64,000 nt of DNA from the NCBI GenBank assembly GCA_019722365.1, contig JADFUC010000085.1, positions 496,001-560,000 on the forward strand, in the 5' to 3' direction. The notes beneath the pieces are model-generated. The model was given only the letters and a program-made list of their open reading frames with translations, was not told where the DNA came from and did not search any database. Source of the stretch: Lithospermum erythrorhizon (Eukaryota; Streptophyta; Magnoliopsida; Boraginales; Boraginaceae). The first letter of the stretch is position 1, and every line of letters begins with the position of its first letter. The position numbers were made by a program, and so were the translations under genes. Positions 25,630 to 39,600 of the stretch are shown here, piece after piece.

Positions 25630-26335
25630 CTACATATTCTACAAATTTACATTTTCAGGAAAATACAAAGAATAGTTTTGGTAAATCAGTAAAGAACAAA
25701 ACAATTAGTTAGCACTGTATATAGGTAATCAAAATTAACACTTTTACCAATTACCTCCAAAAATTCATCTTTACTCAAAATGCAATATCAAGATTAACGA
25801 TCCAAAAAGAACATCTCCATTTCTCTTATCTGGCTACAAAAATACTCAGACCCATCAACTGACAACCTTATTTACACTTACAAAAAAACCTTCATACACA
25901 AATGACTTTAACAAAAAAATGTCCCTGAAACAAAAACAACCTTACATGGTTCAAACAAATTTGCCAAAAGTTACTATCTTTAGTACAAAAAGGCTCCAAA
26001 CAATCAAAAAACAACTCAATCACCTGAACTCCATTAGTCACTAACAAATATGGAAATCAAGAAAACCACCAAAATGGAAAATTAACTAGAACCCATAACT
26101 CAAAATTCCAAGTATGACTCCAACAATTTCAAGCTAATGGGCATTGATAAAGAACACTTTTTTTCCAACTTACATAATATTAAACACACCCTTTTGGAAA
26201 GAAGCAGTTTTTATGAAGAAATAGACAGTTTAACCACTTTTAACAAGTGAGCAAGATGGTCTACAGATATTATTACAGAAGTGAACTTTACATTACATGA
26301 AATGAAACTATTTATAGCAGGAGTTTATATTACAT
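25630..26335 (-). promoter_or_regulatory. Cluster of AUG-stop elements upstream of BOR
   Basis: On the minus strand, between the pyrimidine-rich probable transcript start (near 26530) and the BOR start codon, ATGTAA occurs at 26335-26330, twice overlapping at 26298-26288 (ATGTAATGTAA), at 26175-26170, 25947-25942 and 25652-25647, and ATGTAG at 25635-25630. Minimal AUG-stop uORFs of this type mediate boron-dependent ribosome stalling in Arabidopsis NIP5;1. Part of the stretch may be a leader intron: TATGTAAGTTGG at 26176 is a good donor, so not all copies need be in the mature RNA. Confidence 0.45.
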
Positions 26336-26505
26336 GAAAGAAGCAGAAGTAAAGAGTTGTTAGAGAAAATAAGGTTGTCAGAAAAAACATAGACTAAGTA
26401 GAAGTAGAAGAGGAGGGGTTGTAATGTGCTGAAAGTGTGAGGTGAGTATGCATTAAATAACTGATTTTGTTTGTCCTGAAACCAAGTACTATAAAGAAAT
26501 GACAT
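26308..26505 (-). other. Candidate 65-codon upstream ORF in the BOR leader
   Basis: The first ATG downstream of a CTCTCTCC-rich stretch opens a 65-codon frame beginning MSFLYSTWFQDKQNQ and running through a Leu/Ser-rich tail. If the transcript starts near 26530 it would be the first uORF. No homology is recognised; it may be chance. Confidence 0.25.
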
Positions 26506-26530
26506 ATTGCTTGAGAGATAGGAGAGAGAG

Positions 26531-27670
26531 GGAGAAAAAGTGAGTAAGATTAGGTAATTTATCTAGTGAACAACTTTATGATGGTAAAAGACTAAGAAAA
26601 AGCAATCACCACTACGCAATTGGCAAATAGAAAATACAAATAAGTTAAAATAATATTAATCAGTTTTTACGTAGCTTTTATTCAACTTTATTACGAAGAA
26701 ACTTCTATTTAGCTGCTAAGGAAAAAGCTTTTTAAATTCCTGATCTATTGCACACATCCCACCATTAATTTCTTTCATGATATTCAGTAAAGAACTGTCA
26801 TGCGATTAAGCCACACTTTTACTATTTCAAATTTGCAATATTATGATAACTATCTAAAGACACCTCTTGATCACCTATTTTGGGTTCAAAATGAATTGTA
26901 ATTTTTAAAGCTGATATTTTTAACTCAAAAGAAATAAGGCACTTTATACGCCTACATTCCAATCTCGACATTCATAAACATTTAATCATGATGAAATTGT
27001 AGTGGAGCATTATAAGCAATAACGTTCCAGACCTACTTTGTTCCCGATTAAAGTGAAACCTCCACACTATAATGTCAAAATTCAAACATGAATTCTTTGA
27101 GGTCATTAACACCTCTTGACCACACTATATAATGACATGAAGTACTATATCAATGCCATTTGAATGAATGTACTATATCGATATCAATTCGAATGAGGCG
27201 ACTAACATGTACTTATTAAATTACCATATATTTGGATAAAATATTGAAGTAGCTATTTTGATTTTGTGTACATGTATGCAAAATTGCAAATGTACTGTAT
27301 AATTGCATTGTAAAACTCGATATTAAATCGGTGGACTTTAGACCATATAGTTCGTTAAAATCCCCTTAAAAGGGTAAGGAATTTTAAGTAGGCCTCCATT
27401 GCACTTCATCAATTCTAGATGAGGAAGCAGTGAAGCACCATTAGTCCATTACAATGAAACAAAGGGACATATTATAAAGATGAATCATTTTGTGGGAAGT
27501 GTATTTCATCCCAGAAACACAATTACATGTAATGAAAAAAATCCTAAGGGCCTATCTCAACTACATGTATGAATCATGATATAACAACACCCTTCTCATT
27601 GCTACAAATAATGAATCAATCGAGCTCGGCCTGGAAGGAGAGGATTTCTTCCCTTGTATTTACAAATGCT
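26531..27670. other. Intergenic between BOR and SRO genes
   Basis: Contains the presumed BOR promoter (right of 26530) and the SRO 3' UTR (left of 27671). No coding region seen. Short dispersed repeats such as CACCTCTTGA(T/C)CAC near 26862 and 27110 are present. Confidence 0.5.
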
Positions 27671-29555
27671 CTATTTCTTCCATTTAGAGCAACATTCAAT
27701 CTCTTCTCCAGCAGGCACCGTTTTTTCTTCCCCGCGCCAGCCTCTTGTTTGAAGCATTGCTAAATGACTCACTTTCAATTGCTGCAACAAAAATATGAAC
27801 AAGTGTATCAGATCATCAAGGCAATTTGCAAGTCTTCACAAGATAACATCTAACCACTCGTAGTGGTTACGATTAGTTGATTAACTCCTCGACCTAAAGG
27901 CCTTGTTCCATTCTCAGTTTCTCACACATACTAAAGGGGCAGGTATAGGATAAAAGAAACCACATTTTAGCTACTAATAGAATTTTCTACTGAGTTGAGT
28001 TGAATCATAGTATAACAATAATCGTTTCCCTTTGAAGTGTAGCTTTTACTGAGTTTGAGCTAAATCTGAACTATAACAATAATTGTTACCATCTACGATA
28101 GAGCAAAGATCAACAGATCAACCCACAAGGACTCCATAGATTAGTAAGACAACATTTAAATATGTAACACGCTACACTCTGATTTAAATAAGAAACAATG
28201 TCTCTCAACTTAAAAGAAACATACCTTTTGTCTATACGATTTGATCACTGAAGCGAGCAATTCGTCTCCTGCAATATGTCTTACTCTTTGAATCAATTCA
28301 AACCTAGTGAGTTTCCTCATCTGATGTGGGGTAAAACAAACAATTTAAGGTTAGAATGAACAATTTTGGAGTGTTCGAATATACAATCAGAAAGAGTGCA
28401 GTAGCATATACTTACTCTATGTTCATTGTGATACTTCTTGATCAAATCAAGAGAATGCGGTTGCAAGAACCTTGCAAGTTCAGATATCAAAGTTGGAAAT
28501 GGCAACCAAGGCGAATTTGGTTTCCTCAAAGTGACCGAAACCCGTTGAGGTCGAGCAACTGCAGATGCAAAAACATTGTCACAAATTTGAAGGACTTCGA
28601 CTTCTAATTGTCAACCTAATTTAATCATGAAAACCAAGATCATAAGGTACTAACCTTGAGTATTATTAACATCTCCAATGCTGATGACATATTTTGGCAA
28701 AATATGGGAATTCATATGAGTGCCCCAAACTATATACTTCCTGGGGTTGGCTAAATAGTCCACACCAGAATCGAAGTCTTTAGAACTCGGGTAAGAGTGG
28801 TAAGACTGCTTAGAACCAGCAGGAATTTGCTCCATTCGCCCCATTAAAACGCGGCAAAGCAACAAATATCTCGCTCCATCTCCATCAACAACAGTTGATT
28901 GCAAACTGCAATAACAAATTACACATTTCAATCTAAGAACTCTGTCATCAGTAAATTCAACTAATCGATTTCAGCTATATTATTACCTATCAAGAATGTG
29001 CTCCACAGGCGATAGATATAGACCCCGGCCGAACATCCCATTATTAGGAGGATCACAAAAACCATGAGATACAATTTTCATAATCTCATTCTTGGAAGCT
29101 CCATACCAAGCATATTTCACATTAGCATCACCCCCACAACTCTTCTCCACTGCATTCACGAAAATTTCGAAGGCTTGAAGCTTGGCTGATTTTCTAAAAC
29201 CCGAATAGTCGACCCTGTTAACATCATTAATTTGAGCTTGTAACCCAGAAGAACTCAATCCTGCAACAATACTTAGCCTTATAGTATCATATTCCTTATT
29301 CCCTTCTTCAACTCTGATCAAACCATCATCAAAAGTGACAATCTTTTTGGGATTTCCCACACTGCTACAACAAGAACCACTACTACTTTCCGAATCCGAA
29401 ACTGCCCCATCATCTTCATCTACAACATCATTATTCTGCCCCAAAATCATGGAATTCGTTAACATTACCCGTTTCGATTGGTCTTCAAAATTTTGTGCCC
29501 CCAAGTCACCAGATGGAACAGAGACAAATCCAAAGTTATGCATCTGAGTATTCAT
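27671..29555 (-). CDS. SRO protein (PARP-like plus RST domain, no WWE)
   Basis: Five coding exons on the minus strand: 29555-28987, 28905-28655, 28558-28416, 28320-28225, 27781-27671; GT-AG, phase kept, 389 aa. The N-terminus is acidic and Ser-rich ([20 protein letters not shown]). A PARP-like domain (about 70-275) has [81 protein letters not shown]. The His-Tyr-Glu triad of active PARPs is not present (WYG at the His site), as usual for SROs. The RST domain (about 285-350) has [18 protein letters not shown] and [22 protein letters not shown]. It has no WWE domain, so it belongs with the short SRO2-SRO5 type rather than RCD1/SRO1. In relatives the RST domain binds transcription factors in stress responses. 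The last exon is less certain. Confidence 0.9.
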
Positions 29556-32500
29556 AGCTTACAACTTATATAAGTCTATGCAATAGAAATTACAGAATCT
29601 TGAGCTGAAAGTTACTTGCTTTCCAAGTCTGACACAAATAAACGAATATGGCAATTAAATAAACCAAGCAATAATGGTCTGCCTAAAATTTACTACTAAA
29701 ATACAAAAAATAAGAAAGGGGAGCTATGAATTGAATTCTTTCTCAAAGCAGAATAATCTGGTCAACAAAGCAAGGCTAACTAATGCAAATCAAATAAGCA
29801 ATTTCTCCTATATCACAAAACATAGTCTAATTAGATTTTCAATGGCCAAAATTAACCAAGTTAGCACCTATCGCCCTTAATTTGACCCACATAACTTTGA
29901 TATAAATCAAAGTCATTACATTTATAGTAAATACGTAGTATGTATTTTCACCAAATTTATACTAACATATACAAAAAAATATACAAAAAATATTTGAGCA
30001 CAATTTATAAAAAAAACAATCTTTTAAGATGGAGGGACTAGTTAAACAAAACCCATCAAGCAAAACATCAGTTTGGATCAATTTAAGGTACTAAACAGTA
30101 GCCTGATGGAAAAAAAAATCAAGAAATTGCCCGTTTTTGTTATAGTTAATATTACAATAATTCTCAACGCCATATCCCCTACAATAACATTGGAAGCATT
30201 CACCTCAAGGAAGAAGCTAAGAACAAAACAGTACCTGATTGAACAAAACCAACCAATATTCCTCTGAATTGCAAATACAAATTACTATATGATGTATAAC
30301 TAAGCTAAATTCACTAGTATTTCATCTAAAATGTTCCAAAAGAATTCGATACAGTTAGGTACTTAGTTAGTTTAATCGAATAATATGAAGTGATGAATAA
30401 ATTAGAGAGGTATATATATATATAAATAAATAAAGAGGTGTAAGAAGTGGACAATAATTTTGGGACAAGTAAGTTAACAGGCTAGGTAATATATATATGT
30501 TACGTTATATTATGGGCGGTAGTAAAGTCCTGTAGTTTCTTGGCCCCGAGGTTTATCGAACGTGATTACGTGAAGAGGGAGGGAGAATATTGGCGGTTAG
30601 GTAAATTAATTGCATCACTATTTATAGCTAAATTTTTTACATCAATTTTGCATGATTATTTGTTCTAGCTTTGCGTCCAAGTCACTGTCCAGCTTGTATC
30701 AATTCAATCATTATTTTTAATAAAAAATTAAAGTCTATTAAAGATAATATATTCGCCATGCAGTAACATCACCAAAATAAATAAATAATCAATAAATTTA
30801 TCGATATAAGTCGGTTTAAGCTCATTTTATTTTTATCAGTAATACTAATTCAATCGTATCCATACCTCCAACAAATTTCTATAAATATAAACTAGAAGCA
30901 GTTCATCTCGTATGTCACCATAAACATTAAACATGCATAAAGTTTTAAATCTAGCTAATAAGTAGCTTATTTTTAATAAATGGCTAATAAAAGTTGAAAC
31001 GAAGTTTTTGACATTTAAGTATTGTTGGGGAATCAATGATTTTTAGATAGCTCACAAAAGCATTTAATATAAATGACTACATTTTAGCCTAAAACATTAT
31101 ATGGTATAGGTATTATTAATGAAATTTATATAAAATTATTTTAGTTAAATTATACTCTCTCCATCCCAACTTTTTTAAGAGATTTTTTCTTTTTGGAAAA
31201 TCTAAATTAACTTCTCAAGAAGTTTAATTGAATGGAGGGAAATTCAATTTTATGAGTTGAAAATAACAAAATTAACGATGTTAATCTTTTTATAAAAATT
31301 AATGATGTTACTCTTATGCTTAATAATTTTTTTAAGAAATCTATTGAAAATTTACAGTTATTTAAATAGATCATAATCTTATTTTGTTTGTTAGTTTTTA
31401 GTTTAAGAACTACTTGAATTTTTTTTAACTAAAAAACCAATTTTTGGTTAAACTTCGAAATTTATTCCATTATATTCTAAAATCGAATAATAGGAAATTA
31501 TTATAAATATTAAAATAATGGTATGGAATAATAATATGTAAGTGTGATATAAGAGAGACATGCATATTAAAATAAAATATTGTAAATTCTAGTTTGTGTA
31601 GAATTTATAAGAAATTTGTAGAAGCATGAAAAATGATTAATAATTTTAGTGATTAAAAATGAAATAAAAAGTATTCCGTGAAGAAATTGGATAGGAAGGG
31701 ATTGATGAGGTGGTGGATGAACACGGAAAATACCAATGCAAGATTTCGCATGTGCTTGTCGACATGCGTTACGTGGGGATTCAGTGTGCTATATTTGGGC
31801 TCATTTTTATGACTCTTTTAACATTATTAATTAAGATAAGATAATATCGTTGCTTAGTTTACAAGCATCGAGAATATTATATTATTAATAATATTCATTG
31901 TTGCACTTATGAGTAATAATTTCCAAATTTTATCTCTATCTTATCTAAAAGTCCATCATACTAATTATTATTAAAGATTTTTATTTTTGTTAGCAAGAGC
32001 TTGAATCCAAAATAAAAGAATACCAAATGAAGGAATGTAGTGATAAATTAAAAATAAACTTAATAAGAAAGCATGGCAATTAGCAAGTAGCTAGTTTTTC
32101 TAATCAAATTGAAAATAAAGTAGTTTATAATTTGGTAGTAGGAGGCGCAACTTGTGGACAAGCTGGTGAAAACTGGACCAACAACAATTATTTACCTCAT
32201 CTGGAATTAATTATATACTTCAAGCAGTTGTACTTAGGTTGCAAGTTGAAGGATTTTGTTTCAAAGTTGTGTATTATTCATCTAAACTTAGGATTAGGCT
32301 TACATACATTGATAGTCCAAGTTGATAATGTTTACGTTCTTTATCAAGATTTGAACCGTCAAACTTTACTCATAAATATCACATCATGATAATTACTGAT
32401 TAGTCAAAACTCAATTGCTTAAATAATTTTCATCCAAGATGACATGTATATACTCCAACTTAATACTTATTCTTGAGTGAACATATATTCTCTACCAGTA

Positions 32501-33600
32501 TAATTTACATTAGGGAGATATATTTTAGTTGAGAGTATTTATGGGGGCCATATATGGAAATAGGTTTAGCCCTGGTTGAGGAAAATGTCATTTTCAAGTC
32601 CTCTCGAAACAGATCATTTCAACATCCGGAGGACATAATTCATTCCAATTACCTTCTGTCGCGATTCGACAATTCATTCCAATTACTCTATGATGAATCA
32701 TGTTGTACATTAATCGAGTCACGTTGAGCAACTTATTCATTCGGTAACTACTAGCTCATTAAAGATATTGCTCATTAATTTCCATACGTATCACTAATTT
32801 CAATTTAAAATCTGAATACGTTACTAAACGTATCATTCTAAACGAGCATATAATTTAAAAAAATTTAAAACAAAAAGCTGCATCAAAATTATATGCACTT
32901 ACTAACGCTGCACTAATTCAAAATTGCCAATAAATTCCAGACAGATTAATCTATTAATCATTAATCATTCATTCCATACTTCCAATTCGACTTTTTATCC
33001 TCAAACCGATTAATTCATTAATCATTCGTTTAAATCGTTTTGAAATTCGTTTATTTTGATAATTCGAATCTAAGTACGATTGTCATTTATGATTCAAAAA
33101 TTCGGTTGATCACATTACATCAAACAAATCCTAATCCACTAAGAAAGTACTAGTCGAACCGAATTAACACAAATTAATACGAGTTAATTAAGAATTAATA
33201 CCTATTAAATACGACCTGCCGAATCGACATTTAACCGGGCCATTTAATCAATGTAGGATCGATTAATCCAGCCATTGAGGCTTATTATTTTTCGAATCAT
33301 TATGAATCACAGATGTCACTCGATTTCTTAACAACAAATCGATTTCTGAAAATTTCTCATTGTTCTAGCTAATTGGTTCCTAATAAGATTTGAAAGAAAA
33401 AAAATCAATTCGTATTTATTTGATTTGATTTGTACTTTGTTAGTGATTTAAGATTTGTTTGGCAGAATGATTAAATAGATAGATATATAAGTGTTTGCAC
33501 ATATGTTAAGAGTCCTTCTAAAAGCACACCCAAACAATGAGCCTCTACCAAGAGTACACACACCAAAATAGTAAAACGGCTTTATATGTAGAATTACCGA
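29556..33600. other. Intergenic, SRO upstream region and AT-rich DNA
   Basis: Right of 29556 is the SRO 5' leader and promoter. A GATGGAGGGACTA string near 30029 and TACTCTCTCCATCCCAA near 31152 resemble Stowaway-type termini; no complete element could be closed. No gene seen. 32.6-33.3 kb carries many ATTAATCATT/CATTCATTCC-like short repeats. Confidence 0.5.
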
Positions 33601-36600
33601 ATATCTCTAACGCACGCCCAGCCATAAATAATAAATGTAATTATCAACATTGCTCGACAGTTCCAGCGAATTCACGCTCATAATTTGTTAAACGAAATGA
33701 ATTCGCTTATAAAGAAACAAACAAAAAGAGCTAATTAACGGCCGATATGAACAACCATAAAGAGAACAAACAAACGAGCGAATGGCCATGATTAAAAAGA
33801 TAAGCTTACTATCATCGTTACTGCCTATAATATTTATCGAGGAAGACAATCTAATTATGTTTGTGCTTGTTTTCTTAATGACATTTTATTTCGTGTTTAT
33901 CATGCAATGACATCAAATAACATGTTTTTTCTCTTACAAACATATACATATTTTGTTTGTTTAAACTGCCAACCGTGAAATCAAATTACACATTTTGTAA
34001 ATTAATTTAATTACGAATATGTTTATACTATGAATATAAATTACATTTTTTTTAGATAAAGTCAAAGTTATGGTTATTATTATTATTTATTATTATTATT
34101 AATTATTATTCATTATAATAAATATAGAATTTAAATTATTCATTAGAATTTATATCTTTAAAATAGTTTCAAAAAAGCTGAATGAAGAAAGTGCATTAAT
34201 GAAATAACATAGAACGAGCGTAACTTTGATAGAAACATGAAACGTGAGCGTAACATCGAAACATAATAATAGCATAGAAAAATATCATTCATAATCTCCG
34301 AATATACAATACGTTAAACTAATCATCAAACTTAATCATCCTTGTTTTGTTTTCATCTTGTGTGGCATTGTAAATTGGATAAATTATGCCACCTACGCTG
34401 AAAAGCAGCATTTAAACCTGCTGCTGGCCGAGCGACAGCTAATAGCGGATCGTCAGCCACCACCGATCCATCGCCCCTACGCATAAATCGACAACCTCCC
34501 GCCTGCAAAGTTTGAAGCACAATGTCTCCACCTAAGTTTGCATGTACGGATCGTCGATATGCCGCACGCGCCGCATCACGAAATATTCCTGACGCATGAC
34601 CGCAACCGCTATTACGAAATTAAGAAAATAACATGTTAGCATATGACTGGCAAAAATATAATATAAGGTGAAATTTAGAATACACTTTATCAACATGACA
34701 TCTCCTACTGGTGCTCGGCACATCAGATTCATGATACCTGCATATTCCCGCTAACTCCGAAAGTTATGCGTGACTCTAATATGAAATTCTTTTGAAATAT
34801 CAACTCATGTATTGCCCCGACGTCACAGAATGAGTATTTATTTAGACTCCATCATGTAGGTTTGAATACAAGGGGAATTGTATTACTAATAAGGCGTAAT
34901 CTCGACCTATACACTAATATTCGCACATTACTCATGTGGCCCTTCCCTAAGCTCAATGGGGGCGGGATCGCCTCTAATTTCTCCCAAACTGCCGTGCCAC
35001 TCTTCTCTCAAGATACGCTTTCATCGATATCTGCCATGTATTAACTGTGGATATTTATTAATGCTGGAATGAGACTGCCCATAGAGCCGGGCCCAATAAT
35101 GCACTAAGTATGCATTTAATGGAAACGATTCAAGCCTTTTTTCGCATAACGTTATACAAAATTTAATATATAATATTTTCATAAACGCTATCGCCATTTG
35201 ATCCACCGCTACGAGCAGCGCATCGATGGCCGAGGTCGGTAAGCCTGTAGCGTCATTGTCACCCATCAGCCTCGTCAGTCTCGGCCGCCACGCGTACTCC
35301 GGCCTACTAACAAAGCAGACTATGATCCAACACCGCAATACAAAAAACAATAACGGTATTAGTTTTGTTAAAATATATACATGAATAATTCATTTAATCT
35401 ATACATGTGAGTACCAAGTAGAGTTGGCGCATCCAACATTGCTTTTCGATTCACCTTCACGCCTTAGTTTATGGTAAAGCGCATGCCAGGTAGCTGCACC
35501 TGCTATTTCTCCGACTTTCCATCGGGGATACGCTTCCGCAAAGAAGTCTATGTATTATATCGAGCGCAAGGCCCCTGCATTTATCGACAAACAATGTCGC
35601 CTTCCAAGAAATACCAAAGTACGACGAGCTCAATGTGGTCCACTATGTCTCGAATTGGCAAATTTTTTGATGCTCTTTAAAAAAGACACTCTTATCGTTC
35701 TCAAGTATACACGACCCTATCAAGTATTGCACCTAGATCAGACAAGAAGTTCCACAAAGCATCTAATTCAATAATCGAGATTCCTTACATACAGGCACAT
35801 CGTGCAGAGTAATTGTCATTTCGCCAAACGACATATGGAAGGAGTTCGTCTCGATGCCACCGCCAACGAAAGTCATGACTAGATCGAAAGTTTGCGGTTC
35901 GGTGAATACTATATCATCCTGCAAACGATTGAGCAAGATCCACCTAATTTTTATTATCAGTAGCTGCCAACGGTTTGTTGCTTGTCCCTTGCTTGAACCA
36001 ACAAGTGGCTCACGCCATCCGGGGCTGATTTTCCCAATACGCCTTCGCTAGACGACATTTAAAGCTCATCGGAATTTCGATTGGGCCCTGCATGGGCTCA
36101 TTTGTATACCGGGCTCATAGTTTGAAACCTGCTTTGACGCATCTGCCCTACGCCACTGGCCGTCAACCGGCATGCTTCCTCGCATCACAAAAGGATCCCT
36201 GCTATTTCTTCTGCTCTCGATTCTCTCATTCGGACGAGCCACTAACACCCCGGGCTCGAATCTTCCGACAACTCCTTTGTCCAATTTATCATGATCTCAG
36301 AATATTTAATTGAACAATAATTTCAAAATTATTGAAACACCAATTACCATAATTGAAATATTAACATGAAATCGTATACTTACTTGTTAAGAATTTGCTG
36401 ATTGACGCCAAACGAAGAAAAATTAAGATACGATGGAGGTTAAACGAATACTGAAGTTTCGATAACTACAATTTGAGAAATATAAACAACAATTTAATAA
36501 ATATTAACAACAAAATAATTTCATAAGAAATAACTATCATATTTACCCACAATTTGAGAAATATTAACAATTGGAGAAATGACTATATCAATTAATACAT

Positions 36601-39600
36601 AATCTCAATTAATACATATAATCTCAATTAATACATTTATAACATAACTTCAATATACTTCATAATATTTCGTGGCACTGGTACCGAGGAAAACAACCTA
36701 ATTACTTTTGTGTTTATAACGCTATGTGCCGAATCGAGGTTATGTTTACGAAGATACAAAAGAATTTTTTCGTGTTTGTTTCAGTAACAAACATGCATGC
36801 AGCTCGTCATTTTATAGCAAAACATGGAACATTTGTTTAAAACAACTCGAAATTAGCGAATCATGTATAGCCAAGTCACATACTTGTTTCAAGGTTTTCC
36901 TCATTTTGCGTGAAAGTAGTTTACTATAATTATCGATTTGAAAATCAAGTAAATGTATAAAAGTAGTAAACGCCGACACTATCGATTTGAAAATTACCGG
37001 ATTTGTTCTTTCAGGTTGTAAACCTATAAATAGCAGTTAAACCGAAGGAATTAAGCGCAACAAAAATTAAATAAATTACACTACATTATATTATTATACT
37101 AGCAAATTAAATTAGTCATTATACTACATCCTTTTACATAATGAATAACATATATAATTACGATTGATCAATCTCGATAAGCATTTATTTTATCAGTCGA
37201 TTTAAAACTCCAATTTACCGGACACGGCCCAATCGCTTCCATCATATTATACATCAAATACTTAAGTTAGTTATGAAAATCGTGAAAGATCAATCTCCTA
37301 CATATAATTTAGTAACCGTATATGGTTCGGGAGCGCATTAGCAATCCTCAGGAACATGTTCGCTACGCAACGCTGTGGAAACATTACGCCGGCGGTCCGA
37401 AGTTCTAAGCAACTAACAAAAGTGGAGCATCAGCTTCTTCTAGCTCAGAGTCAAATTTCATCGACATAAAAAAATTGTCGAGGCATAGCCGAACTAGGTC
37501 CGACAACAATATCAAGACACTAACCTTTCGCCAAGAACCCTCATTTAAAAACAACGAAAGCCTTTCATCTAATCAAATCCGAATTCCAAGAAATGCATTG
37601 GTATGACCGTGATTCCCAAAGTCATGCCAGATACATCGACGAACACACGGTCTACTTAATCTACGTACTACATCGACATCCATCGGATTAGCATTCCTCT
37701 CAAGACATACACGAGTATCGACAAAAAGTTCGACATGAGTTTCCACATGGTTATTAGTACCGCAAAAGCGGATCTGGGGGCTCATTCAATGTCGACGACC
37801 TTGCTCTTAGAATATCTCACTCTCTGGGGCCCGGCTTCTATGTATGGATTTAAATTGTCCGAATGTGGACACGCCGCGCTACTCACATATAACGTCAGAT
37901 TCGAGGCATTTATCGACGCCAGAAGAACAATCTGCCTTCCAGCCTATTCGATCAAAGCGGGGACCGCCAACAGAGCACTCGTTTCAAGAAATGCTGACGC
38001 TGAAAGGAATCATTTTATATCGTAAAGATCTATCTCTAAAATTATGAATCACTTCGCTATTATTATTGTATACTAATTTGTCAAAGTTTAATTGTAGCCT
38101 ACACACGATCAATATCATCATCCTATCCTCTCGAGTAGAATTGTATTGGAAAATGGATTTGTGACGCTTCAACTCGGCTAGAATTCAATATACCCTAATC
38201 AACTTATTCAACGCAAGACATTCGGAAATAGATTTAACCACTGTCATTGTGAGAGATATCAAGCCGCACGGAAAGCAACGCTGCTTCGAGCTATTCCCAT
38301 CATTATTTAATTCATCCTTATGTAATTAATATTTAATTCTTCTTATTTAATTAATTATTATATAATTAAGTATTTATTTTATTTTTATGTATTAATAATT
38401 TAATGCATACTTATATAATTAATTATTTAATTTATTTTTATGTAATTAATTATTTAATTCATTCTTACTTATGTAATTAATTATTTAATTCATTTTTATG
38501 TAATTAATTTGCAAATTCATTCTATGTATTCACTTGTATTTAATATGATTAAATTATTTAATTTATTTCTATGGGGCACGTTGCTTATATAATAAAACAA
38601 ACAATCTAATTTATTACGCTAGCAAACAAACGATCATTTATGTTTATTTTCTTATGAACATGAATTTAAGTAGTTTACTGTCATGTACATTTAAAAAATT
38701 CGCCATTGGTCACATGCTGTGTGAAAAAAACACAAAATTGAACAACAATTTTAATATCTTATTACAATCATAATTTGAATAATTCTATCATATTTAAACA
38801 CCAATTAACATAATTGAGAAATATTAACACAAAATTGAACAATAATTTCGAAATTATTGACATTAATTATCAAAGAAAATCGATTTTGCTAACAATCATG
38901 ATACATTCGTTACTTTCGCAATAAACATGTAAAGAAAAAAAGTTTATTTAAGAACAAACATTAATTGACTGGCCATTTTCCTCTTATAATCATGACAACC
39001 ACGGCTCAATTTCAACAATAATTTAACATATACTTTCTCTTCAACTTAATTTCAATGTTACTTTTTAAAATGGTATAGTTAGTAAATGAAACGTGTGTAC
39101 TTACTTGTTAAATGACTCATAGATTGATCCCAAACGAACAAAAAATTGAAATAAGACGGGAGAAGAACTAATTCTCGACTCACAATTGGTAAATATTAAC
39201 AACAATTTAACAAATACTAACATCAAAATAATTTCATAAGAAATAACTATCATATTTAACAATAATTTGAGAAATATTAATAATAATTTGATAAATAACT
39301 ATCTCAATTAATACACATAATCTCAATAATTTCATAATATTTAAGACATAATATCAATTCATAATTGACAAATAACTATCTCAATTAATACATATAATCT
39401 CAATTAATACATATAATTTCGAAAATCCAAAACCTTAATATATAATTTTCCTTCTATGTTTCATGCCTAATAAACATAAGATAAATCCGCTTATTGTGAA
39501 ACAATCATGAGCTAAATTCGCTTATTATAAAACACACATATAGTTTTCAGGTTCCTTTCCTAACAAACATTAGAAAAATTCGCTTAATATACAACAATCA

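Noticed and set aside
27569..27763. Plus-strand frame overlapping the last SRO exon
   Set aside because: Antisense of the exon; the minus strand gives the phase-consistent C-terminus after the RST domain.
35021..36313. Possible gene of the plant mobile domain type in the GC-rich part of the decayed region
   Set aside because: The frames are short and broken, and no conserved motif could be matched with confidence; kept only as a decayed repeat.
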